The translations under genes and the position numbers were made by a program. Below the pieces are notes generated by a model. It was not told where the DNA came from. It was given only the letters and a program-made list of their open reading frames with translations, and did not search any database. Source: Gammaproteobacteria bacterium (lineage in GTDB: Bacteria; Pseudomonadota; Gammaproteobacteria; Eutrophobiales; Eutrophobiaceae). Taken from it: a DNA stretch of 40,161 bases. The stretch covers positions 1-40,161 of the forward strand of contig JABHFC010000098.1 in assembly GCA_018676275.1 (NCBI GenBank). The letters run 5' to 3'. Shown here piece after piece: positions 19,051-28,303 of this stretch. Numbering within the stretch: the first letter of the stretch is position 1; each line of letters starts with the position of its first letter.

Positions 19051-20136
19051 TTAGAGGTCTTCTGTCGGACCAACCGTCTCTTTTGGCTCCATACTCAACA
19101 CATATGATAGTTGCAATGAAAGAGGCTCATAGATTATTAATGCCCTTCCCTGTGCATCATCTTGCTGAATTACTGAAGACTGATCCTCTTCAACAATAGT
19201 TAACAGGTTTTCAGTGTTTGTAGCTTCTACTGACTTATCCTGGATTTCATCTAATAATGACTGACGAGCTTCTTTCAAAACACCATTCTCGTAATATTGA
19301 TATCCGGCAAACGATACTAAAAGCAAAATCAGTATGAAAGTGATACCTCCATAACTTTTACCGCTTATGTCCTTGTTCAGGTTTGCCTGCATTAGTTGAC
19401 GGGCCAAAATATTAACACCGCCTGGTAAGCCCCCACTGGCTTTATGTAAATATTCTATTTCACTTTCTGTAAATGGTATTTCAATGTTATCCCCGCATGA
19501 AGAAAATCTATATTTTAAATAAGCTCCAATTTGATCTTTCGTAAAGCAGGGCATAGAAAGGGTATCAATTGTCCCTTCGGCTAGTTCCTTTAAGCCAGGT
19601 TTGGAAATAGTCTCTGTTATTGACTCATTTGCGAAAAAGATAAACCTGAAAAACGCATCGTTGTAACGTAGATCGGCTAATTGAAGAAGAAACTGCAGGG
19701 TGCCGAATGATAATTTATGAGCATCATCTATAACAATCACAGGCACTACTTTTTCCTGATAAGACTGTTCAAGATATTTGTGCATCATGCTAATTGATTG
19801 GGGAGCACCAATTTCCTTTTCAGGCAATAATTGTTGAATGATTGAATGTGCAATTGATTCTGGTTCTGAGTCAGAATTGGCTATAGTAAAACTTACTTGC
19901 CAATCTTTCTCTTTCAATATAAGCAATTTCTGAGCGAGTAAGGATTTCCCTGCTCCTGAGACGGAATTGATAAGTAGCGCTTTTTCGCTGGCCTTTATAT
20001 GCTGCTTTGCTTCTTTAAGCCTTCGATTTATTTCCGGCGTCAGGTAAATATTTTTATCGATAACATCCAGTGGGAAAGGATCTTTATCCAATCCGTATTC
20101 GAGGTAATATTTATTTTCAGAAATTGAATTTTTCAT
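19051..20136 (-). CDS. ExeA/DamX-like membrane-anchored AAA ATPase without SPOR domain
   Basis: A 361-residue paralogue of the following gene. It has the same N-terminal LDKDPFPL signature (compare LTQDPFQN), a P-loop SVSGAGKS at residues 58-65, Walker B VIVIDDAH with D137/D138 at the same position, and a membrane helix at about 263-281. The first Gly of the canonical GxxxxGKS is Ser. After the helix only about 80 residues follow, with no SPOR domain. It therefore has the cytosolic motor and anchor but no peptidoglycan-binding module. No Shine-Dalgarno is visible before its ATG, only a T-rich run. It lies 26 nt after dgt and is probably in the same operon. A tandem duplication followed by loss of SPOR, or gain of SPOR by the other copy, is inferred. 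Confidence 0.8.
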   Translation of the reverse strand: MKNSISENKYYLEYGLDKDPFPLDVIDKNIYLTPEINRRLKEAKQHIKASEKALLINSVSGAGKSLLAQKLLILKEKDWQVSFTIANSDSEPESIAHSIIQQLLPEKEIGAPQSISMMHKYLEQSYQEKVVPVIVIDDAHKLSFGTLQFLLQLADLRYNDAFFRFIFFANESITETISKPGLKELAEGTIDTLSMPCFTKDQIGAYLKYRFSSCGDNIEIPFTESEIEYLHKASGGLPGGVNILARQLMQANLNKDISGKSYGGITFILILLLVSFAGYQYYENGVLKEARQSLLDEIQDKSVEATNTENLLTIVEEDQSSVIQQDDAQGRALIIYEPLSLQLSYVLSMEPKETVGPTEDL

Positions 20137-20162
20137 GTCGAAAAAAATATTTTTACCAAGGT

Positions 20163-21305
20163 CTATTTATCTTTCATTATCCGGTCATATTCCATCATCG
20201 CAAACCTGTCAGTCATCCCTGCAATATAATCTTTTACGATACTCTCTCTGCTATAACTTTCATTATCAGTATAACTAGCTGAGATTGTACTTGTTGACCT
20301 CTCTGGTAACAAACCTGGATTATCAATAAAGCTATTAAAAAGCTCAACCACGATGTGTTGGGATTTTTCAGCCATTTCTCGAACTTTACTGTGGTTATAC
20401 AAATTCTTGCTCAGAAAACGTTTTAACTGGATATGCTTTCTGTGCACATCCTCGCCAAGTTTTATAACAATGTCTTCGGAATTTCGTACATCATCTATTG
20501 ACTTCACCCCAATAGATTGAACTCTTGCTTTACTGGTTTCGATAAGGTCTGTAACCAGATTATTGATCATTCGCCTGATTAATTCGTTACTTAAGCGCTT
20601 GCCCTTTATATCTGGCCAGTGATCAGTAACATATTGATAGTGTTCATCAATGATTTCACAATCTCTTAATTCATCGATAGAAATAAGACCAGAACGTAAG
20701 CCATCGTCAACATCGTGATTATTGTAAGCTATTTCATCGGCAATATTTGCTACCTGGGCTTCCATACCTGGCTGCAGGTTTTGTTCAAATCGCTGGCCCA
20801 GTTCACCCAGGATCTCTGCATTTTTACGTGAACAGTGTTTCAATATTCCTTCCCGAGTTTCGAAAGTCAGATTTAGGCCCGGATATTCTGCATACCTTTC
20901 TTCAAGCAAATCTACGACTCTCAATGATTGAAAATTATGTTCAAAACCTCCATGGTCTTTCATGCAAAGATTCAATGCGGCCTGCCCTGCATGCCCAAAT
21001 GGCGTATGACCGAGATCATGTGCCAGGCATATCGCTTCCGTGAGATCTTCATTCAGCCCTAGCGCACGCGCAACAGTTCTACCAATCTGAGACACTTCAA
21101 GAGAATGTGTCAGGCGAGTACGAAACATATCGCCTTCATGATTAACGAATACCTGAGTCTTGTATTCAAGCCTTCTGAAAGCAGAGCTGTGAATAATACG
21201 ATCCCTGTCTCTCTGATACTGACTACGAAAAGGTGAAGCTTGTTCAGTAAATCGACGACCGCGTGATGATTCATCGCTGGCTGCATATGATGCCAGCGAG
21301 AGCAT
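20163..21305 (-). CDS. dgt: dNTP triphosphohydrolase (dGTPase family, HD domain)
   Basis: A 380-residue protein of the shorter dNTPase type. The HD-domain metal ligands are visible as RLTHSLEVSQIGR, followed by CLAHDLGHTPFGHAGQ, and the later Asp lies in ADEIAYNNHDVDDGL. The N-terminal RDRDRIIHSSAFRRLEYKTQVF motif is diagnostic of the family. It hydrolyses dNTPs to nucleoside and triphosphate, which helps control the dNTP pool. Its ATG overlaps the aroB stop by one base and has an AGGA ribosome site 8 nt before it. The aroB-dgt order is also seen in some other gammaproteobacteria, as far as I recall. Confidence 0.93.
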   Translation of the reverse strand: MLSLASYAASDESSRGRRFTEQASPFRSQYQRDRDRIIHSSAFRRLEYKTQVFVNHEGDMFRTRLTHSLEVSQIGRTVARALGLNEDLTEAICLAHDLGHTPFGHAGQAALNLCMKDHGGFEHNFQSLRVVDLLEERYAEYPGLNLTFETREGILKHCSRKNAEILGELGQRFEQNLQPGMEAQVANIADEIAYNNHDVDDGLRSGLISIDELRDCEIIDEHYQYVTDHWPDIKGKRLSNELIRRMINNLVTDLIETSKARVQSIGVKSIDDVRNSEDIVIKLGEDVHRKHIQLKRFLSKNLYNHSKVREMAEKSQHIVVELFNSFIDNPGLLPERSTSTISASYTDNESYSRESIVKDYIAGMTDRFAMMEYDRIMKDK

Positions 21306-22399
21306 TAATTTTTTCCTTTTACTGAAGAAAATTGCTCAACTGTAAGTTGCAACAAGTTCTCGTCAAATTCATTAGTAACTACCGCGTCACCAATACTTTT
21401 CAACACAACCAAAAAGAGTTGCCCATCTTTCGCTTTCTTGTCGACGGACATCAATTCTCTCATATTTGAAATTTCAAATTGTTCTGGCAGCTTTATTGGT
21501 AATCCAGCTTTTATAAGCAGGTCCCGAATCCTGGCTAAATCAGTTTCTGTAATCCATCCGCTTCGACAGGATAAATCTGCTGCCATAAGCATTCCCAGAC
21601 CGACAGCTTCACCATGTAACCAGTCTTTATAATTCAAACCTGTTTCAACTGCATGAGCAAAAGTATGACCAAAATTCAATAATGCGCGTTGACCTTGTTC
21701 TCTTTCATCATCGGCAACTACTTCTGCCTTATTCTGGCAGGAACGTTCAATTGCGTATTGCAAACATTCATCATCCCGATCCCTCAAACTTTCTATATTA
21801 TTCTCCAACCAGGTGAAAAATACCGGGTCTCGAATTAATCCATATTTTATAACCTCAGCCAGTCCAGCTGATAATTCACGGTCGGGAAGTGTGTCCAGCA
21901 CATCACTATCTGAATATACGGCTATTGGTTGATGGAAGGCACCAATCATATTTTTACCGATCTCATGATTCACCGCTGTTTTTCCACCAACAGATGAATC
22001 TACCTGGGCTAGTAAGGTAGTCGGTATTTGAATATAGTTGGCACCTCTTTGATAACAGGCTGCTGCAAATCCTGTTATGTCACCAACTACACCCCCTCCT
22101 AAAGCAATAAGAGTACAGTTACGACTGAATTTATTTTCCAGCAATTGAGTAACTATTTCATTCATTACGGTAAGATTCTTGTGTGATTCACCGTCTGCTA
22201 TTACATAAGATAATGGACTGAAGTCAGCAAGAGTGTCCAATAGTTGAGGCAAGTACAATGAGGCAATCGTGGTATTGCTGACTACCATAACTTGCGAGGA
22301 GTGAATAATATTTACAAATAGCTCTGGATCGCCCAGCAAGCCTTTTCCAATAAGGATTGGATAACTCCTCTGACCTAATTCTACTTTAAGTTCTTTCAT
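21305..22399 (-). CDS. aroB: 3-dehydroquinate synthase
   Basis: The start is set at the ATG at 22399 (MKELKVELGQRSYPILIG), not at the track start, because this ATG overlaps the aroK TGA as ATGA and matches the usual AroB N-terminus. This gives 364 residues, the normal family length. The NAD-binding and active-site signature is present: GGGVVGDITGFAAACYQRG, followed by PTTLLAQVDSSVGGKTAVNH. The later metal ligands lie in LNFGHTFAHAVE and LHGEAVGLGML. It catalyses the second step of the shikimate pathway. It is coupled to aroK upstream and dgt downstream by overlapping codons. Confidence 0.97.
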   Translation of the reverse strand: MKELKVELGQRSYPILIGKGLLGDPELFVNIIHSSQVMVVSNTTIASLYLPQLLDTLADFSPLSYVIADGESHKNLTVMNEIVTQLLENKFSRNCTLIALGGGVVGDITGFAAACYQRGANYIQIPTTLLAQVDSSVGGKTAVNHEIGKNMIGAFHQPIAVYSDSDVLDTLPDRELSAGLAEVIKYGLIRDPVFFTWLENNIESLRDRDDECLQYAIERSCQNKAEVVADDEREQGQRALLNFGHTFAHAVETGLNYKDWLHGEAVGLGMLMAADLSCRSGWITETDLARIRDLLIKAGLPIKLPEQFEISNMRELMSVDKKAKDGQLFLVVLKSIGDAVVTNEFDENLLQLTVEQFSSVKGKN

Positions 22400-22914
22400 G
22401 GCAAATCCAATTGCTGACAAATTCTATTTACAATCTGTTTAATTATATTGTTGTCTGTCTGAATAACCAGATCTGCAACTTCCTCATACAATGGGACTCT
22501 TGTTTCCAGCATTTCCAATATTGTCGCCCTACGATCATCAGTATTTAACAAGGGACGCTTTTTATCTTTGGCAGTTCGATCCATCAGCTTTTCCGGAGAG
22601 GATTTTAAGTAAACAACCCGGCCTCTGCTTTTCAGGAATTTTCTATTGCTATCGGACAAAATGGCTCCGCCACCCGTGGCCAATAAGATACCCTTTTTCG
22701 CTGTAAGCTCCTCTATCATTTTCGCCTCTCGCTTTCGAAATCCTTCTTCACCTTCAATCTCGAATATTAGAGCGATATCAGCACCGGTTTTCTTTTCTAT
22801 TTCTCCATCTGAGTCATAGAATTGCATTCCTAGTCGAGATGCCAATTGGCGTCCAATAGTGGTTTTTCCCGATCCCATCGGTCCAATGAGGAATATATTT
22901 TGTATTGCTTCCAC
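22396..22914 (-). CDS. aroK: Shikimate kinase
   Basis: A 172-residue protein, the usual AroK length. The P-loop GPMGSGKTT is at residues 11-19. The shikimate-binding residues lie in the YDSDGEIEKKTG segment and in FRKREAK, with the GGG motif in ATGGGAIL. The lid-region arginine is in the RTAKDKKRPLL stretch. The start codon is GTG with no clear Shine-Dalgarno. It phosphorylates shikimate in the aromatic amino acid pathway. It heads the aroK-aroB-dgt-ATPase group and is separated from pilQ by a strong terminator. Confidence 0.96.
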   Translation of the reverse strand: MEAIQNIFLIGPMGSGKTTIGRQLASRLGMQFYDSDGEIEKKTGADIALIFEIEGEEGFRKREAKMIEELTAKKGILLATGGGAILSDSNRKFLKSRGRVVYLKSSPEKLMDRTAKDKKRPLLNTDDRRATILEMLETRVPLYEEVADLVIQTDNNIIKQIVNRICQQLDLP

Positions 22915-23085
22915 TGTAATAACGATAGCTTTCTGATTGATTCAAAAGGTCACTGCATTAATCAAAATATAAAGAGTCCATTCAAGAAGATTGAACAGTT
23001 CACCAGGCGCATGAATTGACATTTGTAATGTTACCGTATCGCTACAATTAGTTAAATTTTGTTTGGGCAAAAGAATTTTTCATGC

Positions 23086-23117
23086 ATCCTGAATCTCCGT
23101 GCTTGCAAATTCAGGAT
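23086..23117. repeat. 9-bp perfect inverted repeat next to the pilQ terminator
   Basis: ATCCTGAAT at 23086-23094 and ATTCAGGAT at 23109-23117 are perfect inverted arms with a 14-nt spacer. It lies directly beyond the T-run of the pilQ terminator on the minus strand, so it could be a second hairpin past the terminator or an operator for aroK. It has no U-tract of its own in either direction. Confidence 0.4.
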
Positions 23118-23149
23118 AAAAAAAAAGATGTAGCCGAAGCTACATCTTT
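23117..23149 (-). terminator. Rho-independent terminator after pilQ with UUCG tetraloop
   Basis: On the minus strand the sequence reads AAAGATGTAGC-TTCG-GCTACATCTTT followed by more T residues. It has an 8-bp GATGTAGC/GCTACATC core extended by three A-T pairs, the exceptionally stable cUUCGg tetraloop, and a run of nine T. It ends the pilMNOPQ transcript about 35 nt after pilQ. Confidence 0.93.
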
Positions 23150-23182
23150 CTCTAGAGGTACTAACGATTACGTTTTTTATTA

Positions 23183-25321
23183 TTATATTTTCAATTCTTC
23201 CTTAATGATTTTCGGTGTTACAAAAATCAACAACTCACTTCTGGCATTTTCCACCCTGGTTTTCTTAAACAGAAATCCTAGTACTGGTAGTTCACCGAAG
23301 AAGGGGACTCGGTCTGAAGATTTTCTATCGACCTGACTATAAACCCCGCCCAGAACAACGGTCTCACCATCATCAACCAACACCTGAGTACTCACCGACC
23401 TTGTATTGATTGGCGGCACACCCAGCACGTCGGGAGAACCTCGTGTATCCTGATTTACCATCAAATCCAGTAAGACCCGATTGTCCGGTGTGATTTGCGG
23501 TGTCACTCTTAAAGCCAACACGGCTTTCTTAAAAGAAACTGAAGTTGCACCGCTGGATGAAGCTTCCTGAAAGGGTATTTCTACGCCTGACTCTATCACG
23601 GCTTCCGTCTGATTTGAGGTAATAACTTTTGGGCTGGCGATATCTTCACCACGTCCTTCTGCCAGTAAAGCTGAGAGTTCCAGTTGCAATAGATAGGAAC
23701 CAATTTTTCCAACTGCCAGACCTATACCAGAAGTTGCACCTGCAACAGGCAGGTTAACCAGTAAGTCATCTGCACCATGATTAAATGCTGTGGGTGCTCC
23801 AAAATCTCTTGGCCCAACGACATTACCTCCTCCCAGTGCGAACAATTCGCCGGCAGTCTGATTTGACTGATCCGAATGTTTGCTATAACCGAACTGTACA
23901 CCCAGATCTCTGGTAAAACTTTCATCTGCATTAACAATGCGAGATTCGATCATTACCTGTCTTATAGGTATATCTAGTTTCGACACCATTGACCTTATAG
24001 ATTCAAGGCTGCCTGCCACATCCTGAATAATCAGGGTATTTGTGCGCTCATCAATAGTGACATTGCCTCTATCAGACAGCAGATTGTTCTCACCTGTCTG
24101 AATCAAACTCGCCAGTTCTGATGCTTTGGCATAATTTATTTGTACAAATTCAGTACGCAATGGAGCTAATTCTTCAACCTGTCTTTGTGACTCCAGTTCC
24201 AGCTTCTCTCTGGCAGCGATTTCCTCCTGAGGCCCTACCATCATGACGTTTCCAGCCTGACGCATACCCAGACCTCTCGCCTTAAGAATAATGTCAAGTG
24301 CTTGATCCCACGGAACATTCTTTAATCGCAGGGTAACACTACCGCTAACAGTATCACTGGCTACTAAATTCAAACCGGTAAAATCAGCAATTAACTGAAG
24401 GACAGCTCTTACTTCAATGTTTTGAAAATTCAAAGACAGGCGCTCACCGGTATATCCAAACTTTTTCTTTTTGCTGGCTTCTTCCTCTTCCACGGACAAT
24501 GGTCGAACTTCCAATGTAAACACATCGTCAGATTGATAAGCCATATGATCATATTGCTCACTGACTGTGCTGATGCGCATACGCGTACCATTGCCATAGG
24601 CTGAAGTATCTACTTCCTTCACGGGAGTAGCGAAATCTATAACATCCAGACGTCTATCAAGATTTGAAGGTAAATTTGTAGCAATAAAATCGACTACTAT
24701 TTGACCAGACTCCTGACCCAAATTAACACTAATTGATGGATCAGAAAGTTTAACAATTATTCGGCCCTCTCCACCTTCCCCTCTTCGAAAATCTATGTTG
24801 TCAATACTTGACGATCCGGAAGCAGACCCGCTGGATGCTGTTGTACTATCCACAGAAGGACTTCCTGCTCCCAGGGTAACTAATACAACATTATCTTGAA
24901 GCTGAATATCATAGGAAACTGAATTGACCAGATTTACCACTACACGTGTTCGCCCGGCAGCTTCTACCGCCGTCACACTATGTGCCATGCCTATACCAAT
25001 AGTCTGGCTTTTTTCTTCCAGATTCAGGTTAACATTTGGTAAGTCAATTGCGAGCCTGGCTGGATTATCAATAGTGAAGTTGACTGGCTCCTCCTGCAAA
25101 GCTTCTGAAAACTGCAAACTAAGTTGCACCTTTTCACCAGGCAGAGCTGAATAACTTATGTCATTCAAACTAACTTCAGCAAAGGCAGTCGTTGTACTAA
25201 AGAACATTGCACAGGTCAGGACCATGCCAATTGACCTTACTGTCCTGCTTATTAAAAGCGTATTCAAATACACTCTGAACATCTTGATTGTTTTAGTTTC
25301 AATCATATTTTGCCACCCCAT
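23183..25321 (-). CDS. pilQ: Type IV pilus secretin PilQ
   Basis: The ORF is 712 residues long. The ATG at 25306 (MIETKTIKMF) is an alternative start with a GGGGTGG stretch upstream. A signal peptide ends at about residue 48 (AFA|EVSL). Domains in order are two AMIN domains (about 50-150 and 170-280, peptidoglycan-binding), an STN/N0 domain (about 290-365, LSLNFQNIEVRAVLQLIADFTGLNLV), an N1 domain with the IDERTNTLII signature, and the secretin beta-barrel domain (about 530-708) with VPPINTRSVSTQVLVDDGETVVLGG. It forms the outer-membrane pore through which the pilus passes and that is used for DNA uptake. It is the last gene of pilMNOPQ. Confidence 0.97.
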   Translation of the reverse strand: MGWQNMIETKTIKMFRVYLNTLLISRTVRSIGMVLTCAMFFSTTTAFAEVSLNDISYSALPGEKVQLSLQFSEALQEEPVNFTIDNPARLAIDLPNVNLNLEEKSQTIGIGMAHSVTAVEAAGRTRVVVNLVNSVSYDIQLQDNVVLVTLGAGSPSVDSTTASSGSASGSSSIDNIDFRRGEGGEGRIIVKLSDPSISVNLGQESGQIVVDFIATNLPSNLDRRLDVIDFATPVKEVDTSAYGNGTRMRISTVSEQYDHMAYQSDDVFTLEVRPLSVEEEEASKKKKFGYTGERLSLNFQNIEVRAVLQLIADFTGLNLVASDTVSGSVTLRLKNVPWDQALDIILKARGLGMRQAGNVMMVGPQEEIAAREKLELESQRQVEELAPLRTEFVQINYAKASELASLIQTGENNLLSDRGNVTIDERTNTLIIQDVAGSLESIRSMVSKLDIPIRQVMIESRIVNADESFTRDLGVQFGYSKHSDQSNQTAGELFALGGGNVVGPRDFGAPTAFNHGADDLLVNLPVAGATSGIGLAVGKIGSYLLQLELSALLAEGRGEDIASPKVITSNQTEAVIESGVEIPFQEASSSGATSVSFKKAVLALRVTPQITPDNRVLLDLMVNQDTRGSPDVLGVPPINTRSVSTQVLVDDGETVVLGGVYSQVDRKSSDRVPFFGELPVLGFLFKKTRVENARSELLIFVTPKIIKEELKI

Positions 25322-25326
25322 TACAT

Positions 25327-25893
25327 TTATTCTTCAACGAGCACAATTGCAGCCTGTCGCTCATCCCATCGACCATTGCTGTCCTGAACGATTTCCCGTA
25401 ACTCGATTCGATCTTCAAATACATTGATGATCTTACCGATGTTACGCCCCATATAATTGCCTACTTTAACTCTGTGCACGGTATTATCCGGATCATTGAT
25501 GATTGCCCAGTTTTCGTTAGCATTCTCCAATGTACCTACCATCCTCAAGCTATCCAATTCAAATTGTTCCAGTTCTTCACGATTCCTGTTGCGAATTTCT
25601 GCTTCCATTTCTTTCGTCAAGCCAGTGTCTTTTACTTCGACTAACTCCTCGCTACGTAATTTGTAGAAAGAGACAAAAGGATCTCGTGAGTTTTTGTCTG
25701 CAGACATATAAGCATATGCTTCATATGGCTTGATCTCAGGCAATGGTTGAATCCTGCCGCCTGGGCGAGCTAATACTTCCTGAGTCCATTGATCCAGATC
25801 ACTTATGTCCGTAGAAACACAGCCACCGACCACAAGCAATGACGCCACAGCAATTAAATGACAAATTTGATTTTGGAATAATTTATTTCTCAC
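25327..25893 (-). CDS. pilP: Type IV pilus alignment lipoprotein PilP
   Basis: The track starts at a TTG at 25917. I choose the GTG at 25893 because AGAGGGA lies 8 nt upstream and because it gives a compact lipoprotein signal ending in the lipobox VGGC. The 188-residue product continues with WTQEVLARPGGRIQPLPEIKPYEAYAYMSADKNSRDPF, a PilP hallmark. The C-terminal beta domain contains LRMVGTLENANENWAIINDPDNTVHRVKVGNYMGRNIGKI. PilP links the PilN/PilO inner-membrane complex to the PilQ secretin. It starts 4 nt after the pilO stop. Confidence 0.93.
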   Translation of the reverse strand: MRNKLFQNQICHLIAVASLLVVGGCVSTDISDLDQWTQEVLARPGGRIQPLPEIKPYEAYAYMSADKNSRDPFVSFYKLRSEELVEVKDTGLTKEMEAEIRNRNREELEQFELDSLRMVGTLENANENWAIINDPDNTVHRVKVGNYMGRNIGKIINVFEDRIELREIVQDSNGRWDERQAAIVLVEE

Positions 25894-25897
25894 GGCT

Positions 25898-26491
25898 TTA
25901 TCCCTCTTCTTCTTCAATGGCGCGATACGTTTTCGCTGTCGCTGCCATCGTCAATTCGCCAGGACGATTGCCTGTAAAATTAATTTTTATATTGTGAGTA
26001 GTTACAATTCTGGGTAATGCCGCGATGCCACTGACAAACTCGCCCAATTGGTGATAGCTACCCTTTACCTTGATGCTTATAGGCAGTTCAGCATAGAACT
26101 CTGTAGGTACTTCACTCAATGGTTGAAATAATTCAAACTCGAGACCTGAAGAAAGTCCTGTCTGGGAAATATCTACCAACAAACCTGCAACCTCTGTTTT
26201 GTTGGGCAATTGTCTTACCATATCGCCGAAAGATTGTTCCATTTCCTTCATTTGTTCACGCAAAGGCCTCAGATTGGCAGTCTTTTTCTGCTTTCTTTCA
26301 AAGATTTCCTTTTGCTCTATCTCCTGGGACTCGACAGTAGCAAGTTCTACTCTTTGCTCACTGATATCAAAGTGGTACCCGGCATATACAAGGGCTACAA
26401 AAAGAATAGCTATTAAGGCTAACTGAATTGGTAATGGCCAGACTCCGGGGTTATTCGGATCTAGATTGTTAAGATCATCAATGAGACTCAT
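25898..26491 (-). CDS. pilO: Type IV pilus alignment protein PilO
   Basis: A 197-residue bitopic protein. It has a short cytosolic N-terminus (LIDDLNNLDPNNPGVWPLP), one membrane helix at about residues 22-42 (IQLALIAILFVALVYAGYHF), a coiled-coil (about 50-90), and a ferredoxin-like periplasmic domain with the SQTGLSSGLEFELFQP and ELPISIKVKGSYHQLGEFVSGIA motifs typical of PilO. It pairs with PilN in the inner-membrane alignment complex. Its ATG overlaps the pilN stop as ATGA. Confidence 0.96.
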   Translation of the reverse strand: MSLIDDLNNLDPNNPGVWPLPIQLALIAILFVALVYAGYHFDISEQRVELATVESQEIEQKEIFERKQKKTANLRPLREQMKEMEQSFGDMVRQLPNKTEVAGLLVDISQTGLSSGLEFELFQPLSEVPTEFYAELPISIKVKGSYHQLGEFVSGIAALPRIVTTHNIKINFTGNRPGELTMAATAKTYRAIEEEEG

Positions 26492-27053
26492 ATGTCGTCT
26501 TCCTCTGATGTTTTCGGAATCACCTGAGTAAATCGTAGTATAAAAACGCTCACTCGAACTTCACCAGCGTTTTCAACCTTGATGATGTCAAGCGCAGGTG
26601 AAGTCAACCATTCTGATGACTCCAGGTTACGCATGAATGACGAAACACGTGCATTAGATTGCGCTTCTCCATTGATAGTAATGGAAGATCCACTTTGGGA
26701 AATTTCAGTAACACTTACTCCCTCAGGTAAACTCCCGACCAATTCATCAAAAAATCGAACTATTAAAGGTCTATTACCCTGCAGCTGTTCAATTGCTCGC
26801 ATTCGGGCTAACAGCTTTTTCTTTTCATTTTCCAGCTCTTTGATTTCTTCTATTTTTGTATCCAGCTGGACAATCTGATTTTCCAGAAATGTGTTACGAT
26901 TTTGCTGTGCCTCAATCAATTGTGAGTGATAAACATGTACAACTATCACTACCACTGCAGCCAGTACCGCGCCAACCCCAAGCATCACAAAAAACTCTTG
27001 CGTCTTTTCTTTGCGTTGGACCTCACGCCAGGGAAGTAGATTAATTCTAGCCA

Positions 27054-27054
<1 letters not shown>
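26488..27054 (-). CDS. pilN: Type IV pilus alignment protein PilN
   Basis: The start is set at 27054, where the ATG overlaps the pilM TAA by one base and the product begins with the diagnostic PilN motif MARINLLPWREVQRK. This motif binds PilM. The 188-residue protein has a membrane helix at about residues 22-44, a coiled-coil rich in Lys and Glu, and a periplasmic domain with FFDELVGSLPEGVSVTEISQSGSSITINGEAQSNARVSSFMRNLESSEW. The track start at 27084 would add ten residues that are out of keeping with the family. Confidence 0.96.
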
Positions 27055-28127
<1,073 letters not shown>

Positions 28128-28303
28128 TTATTGTGGCTAGTTATCTATCATTTGTATAATGGACATTAACTTCTTTGCGCAACTATAGTCAATAAAAAAT
28201 AAAAAACAATTAATTAATACTGTTATCCGTAAAAACCATAGGGAATTTACAATTATCCTAATTTTTACCATATCTTGGATATATTTCATTTAAACTACAC
28301 AAC

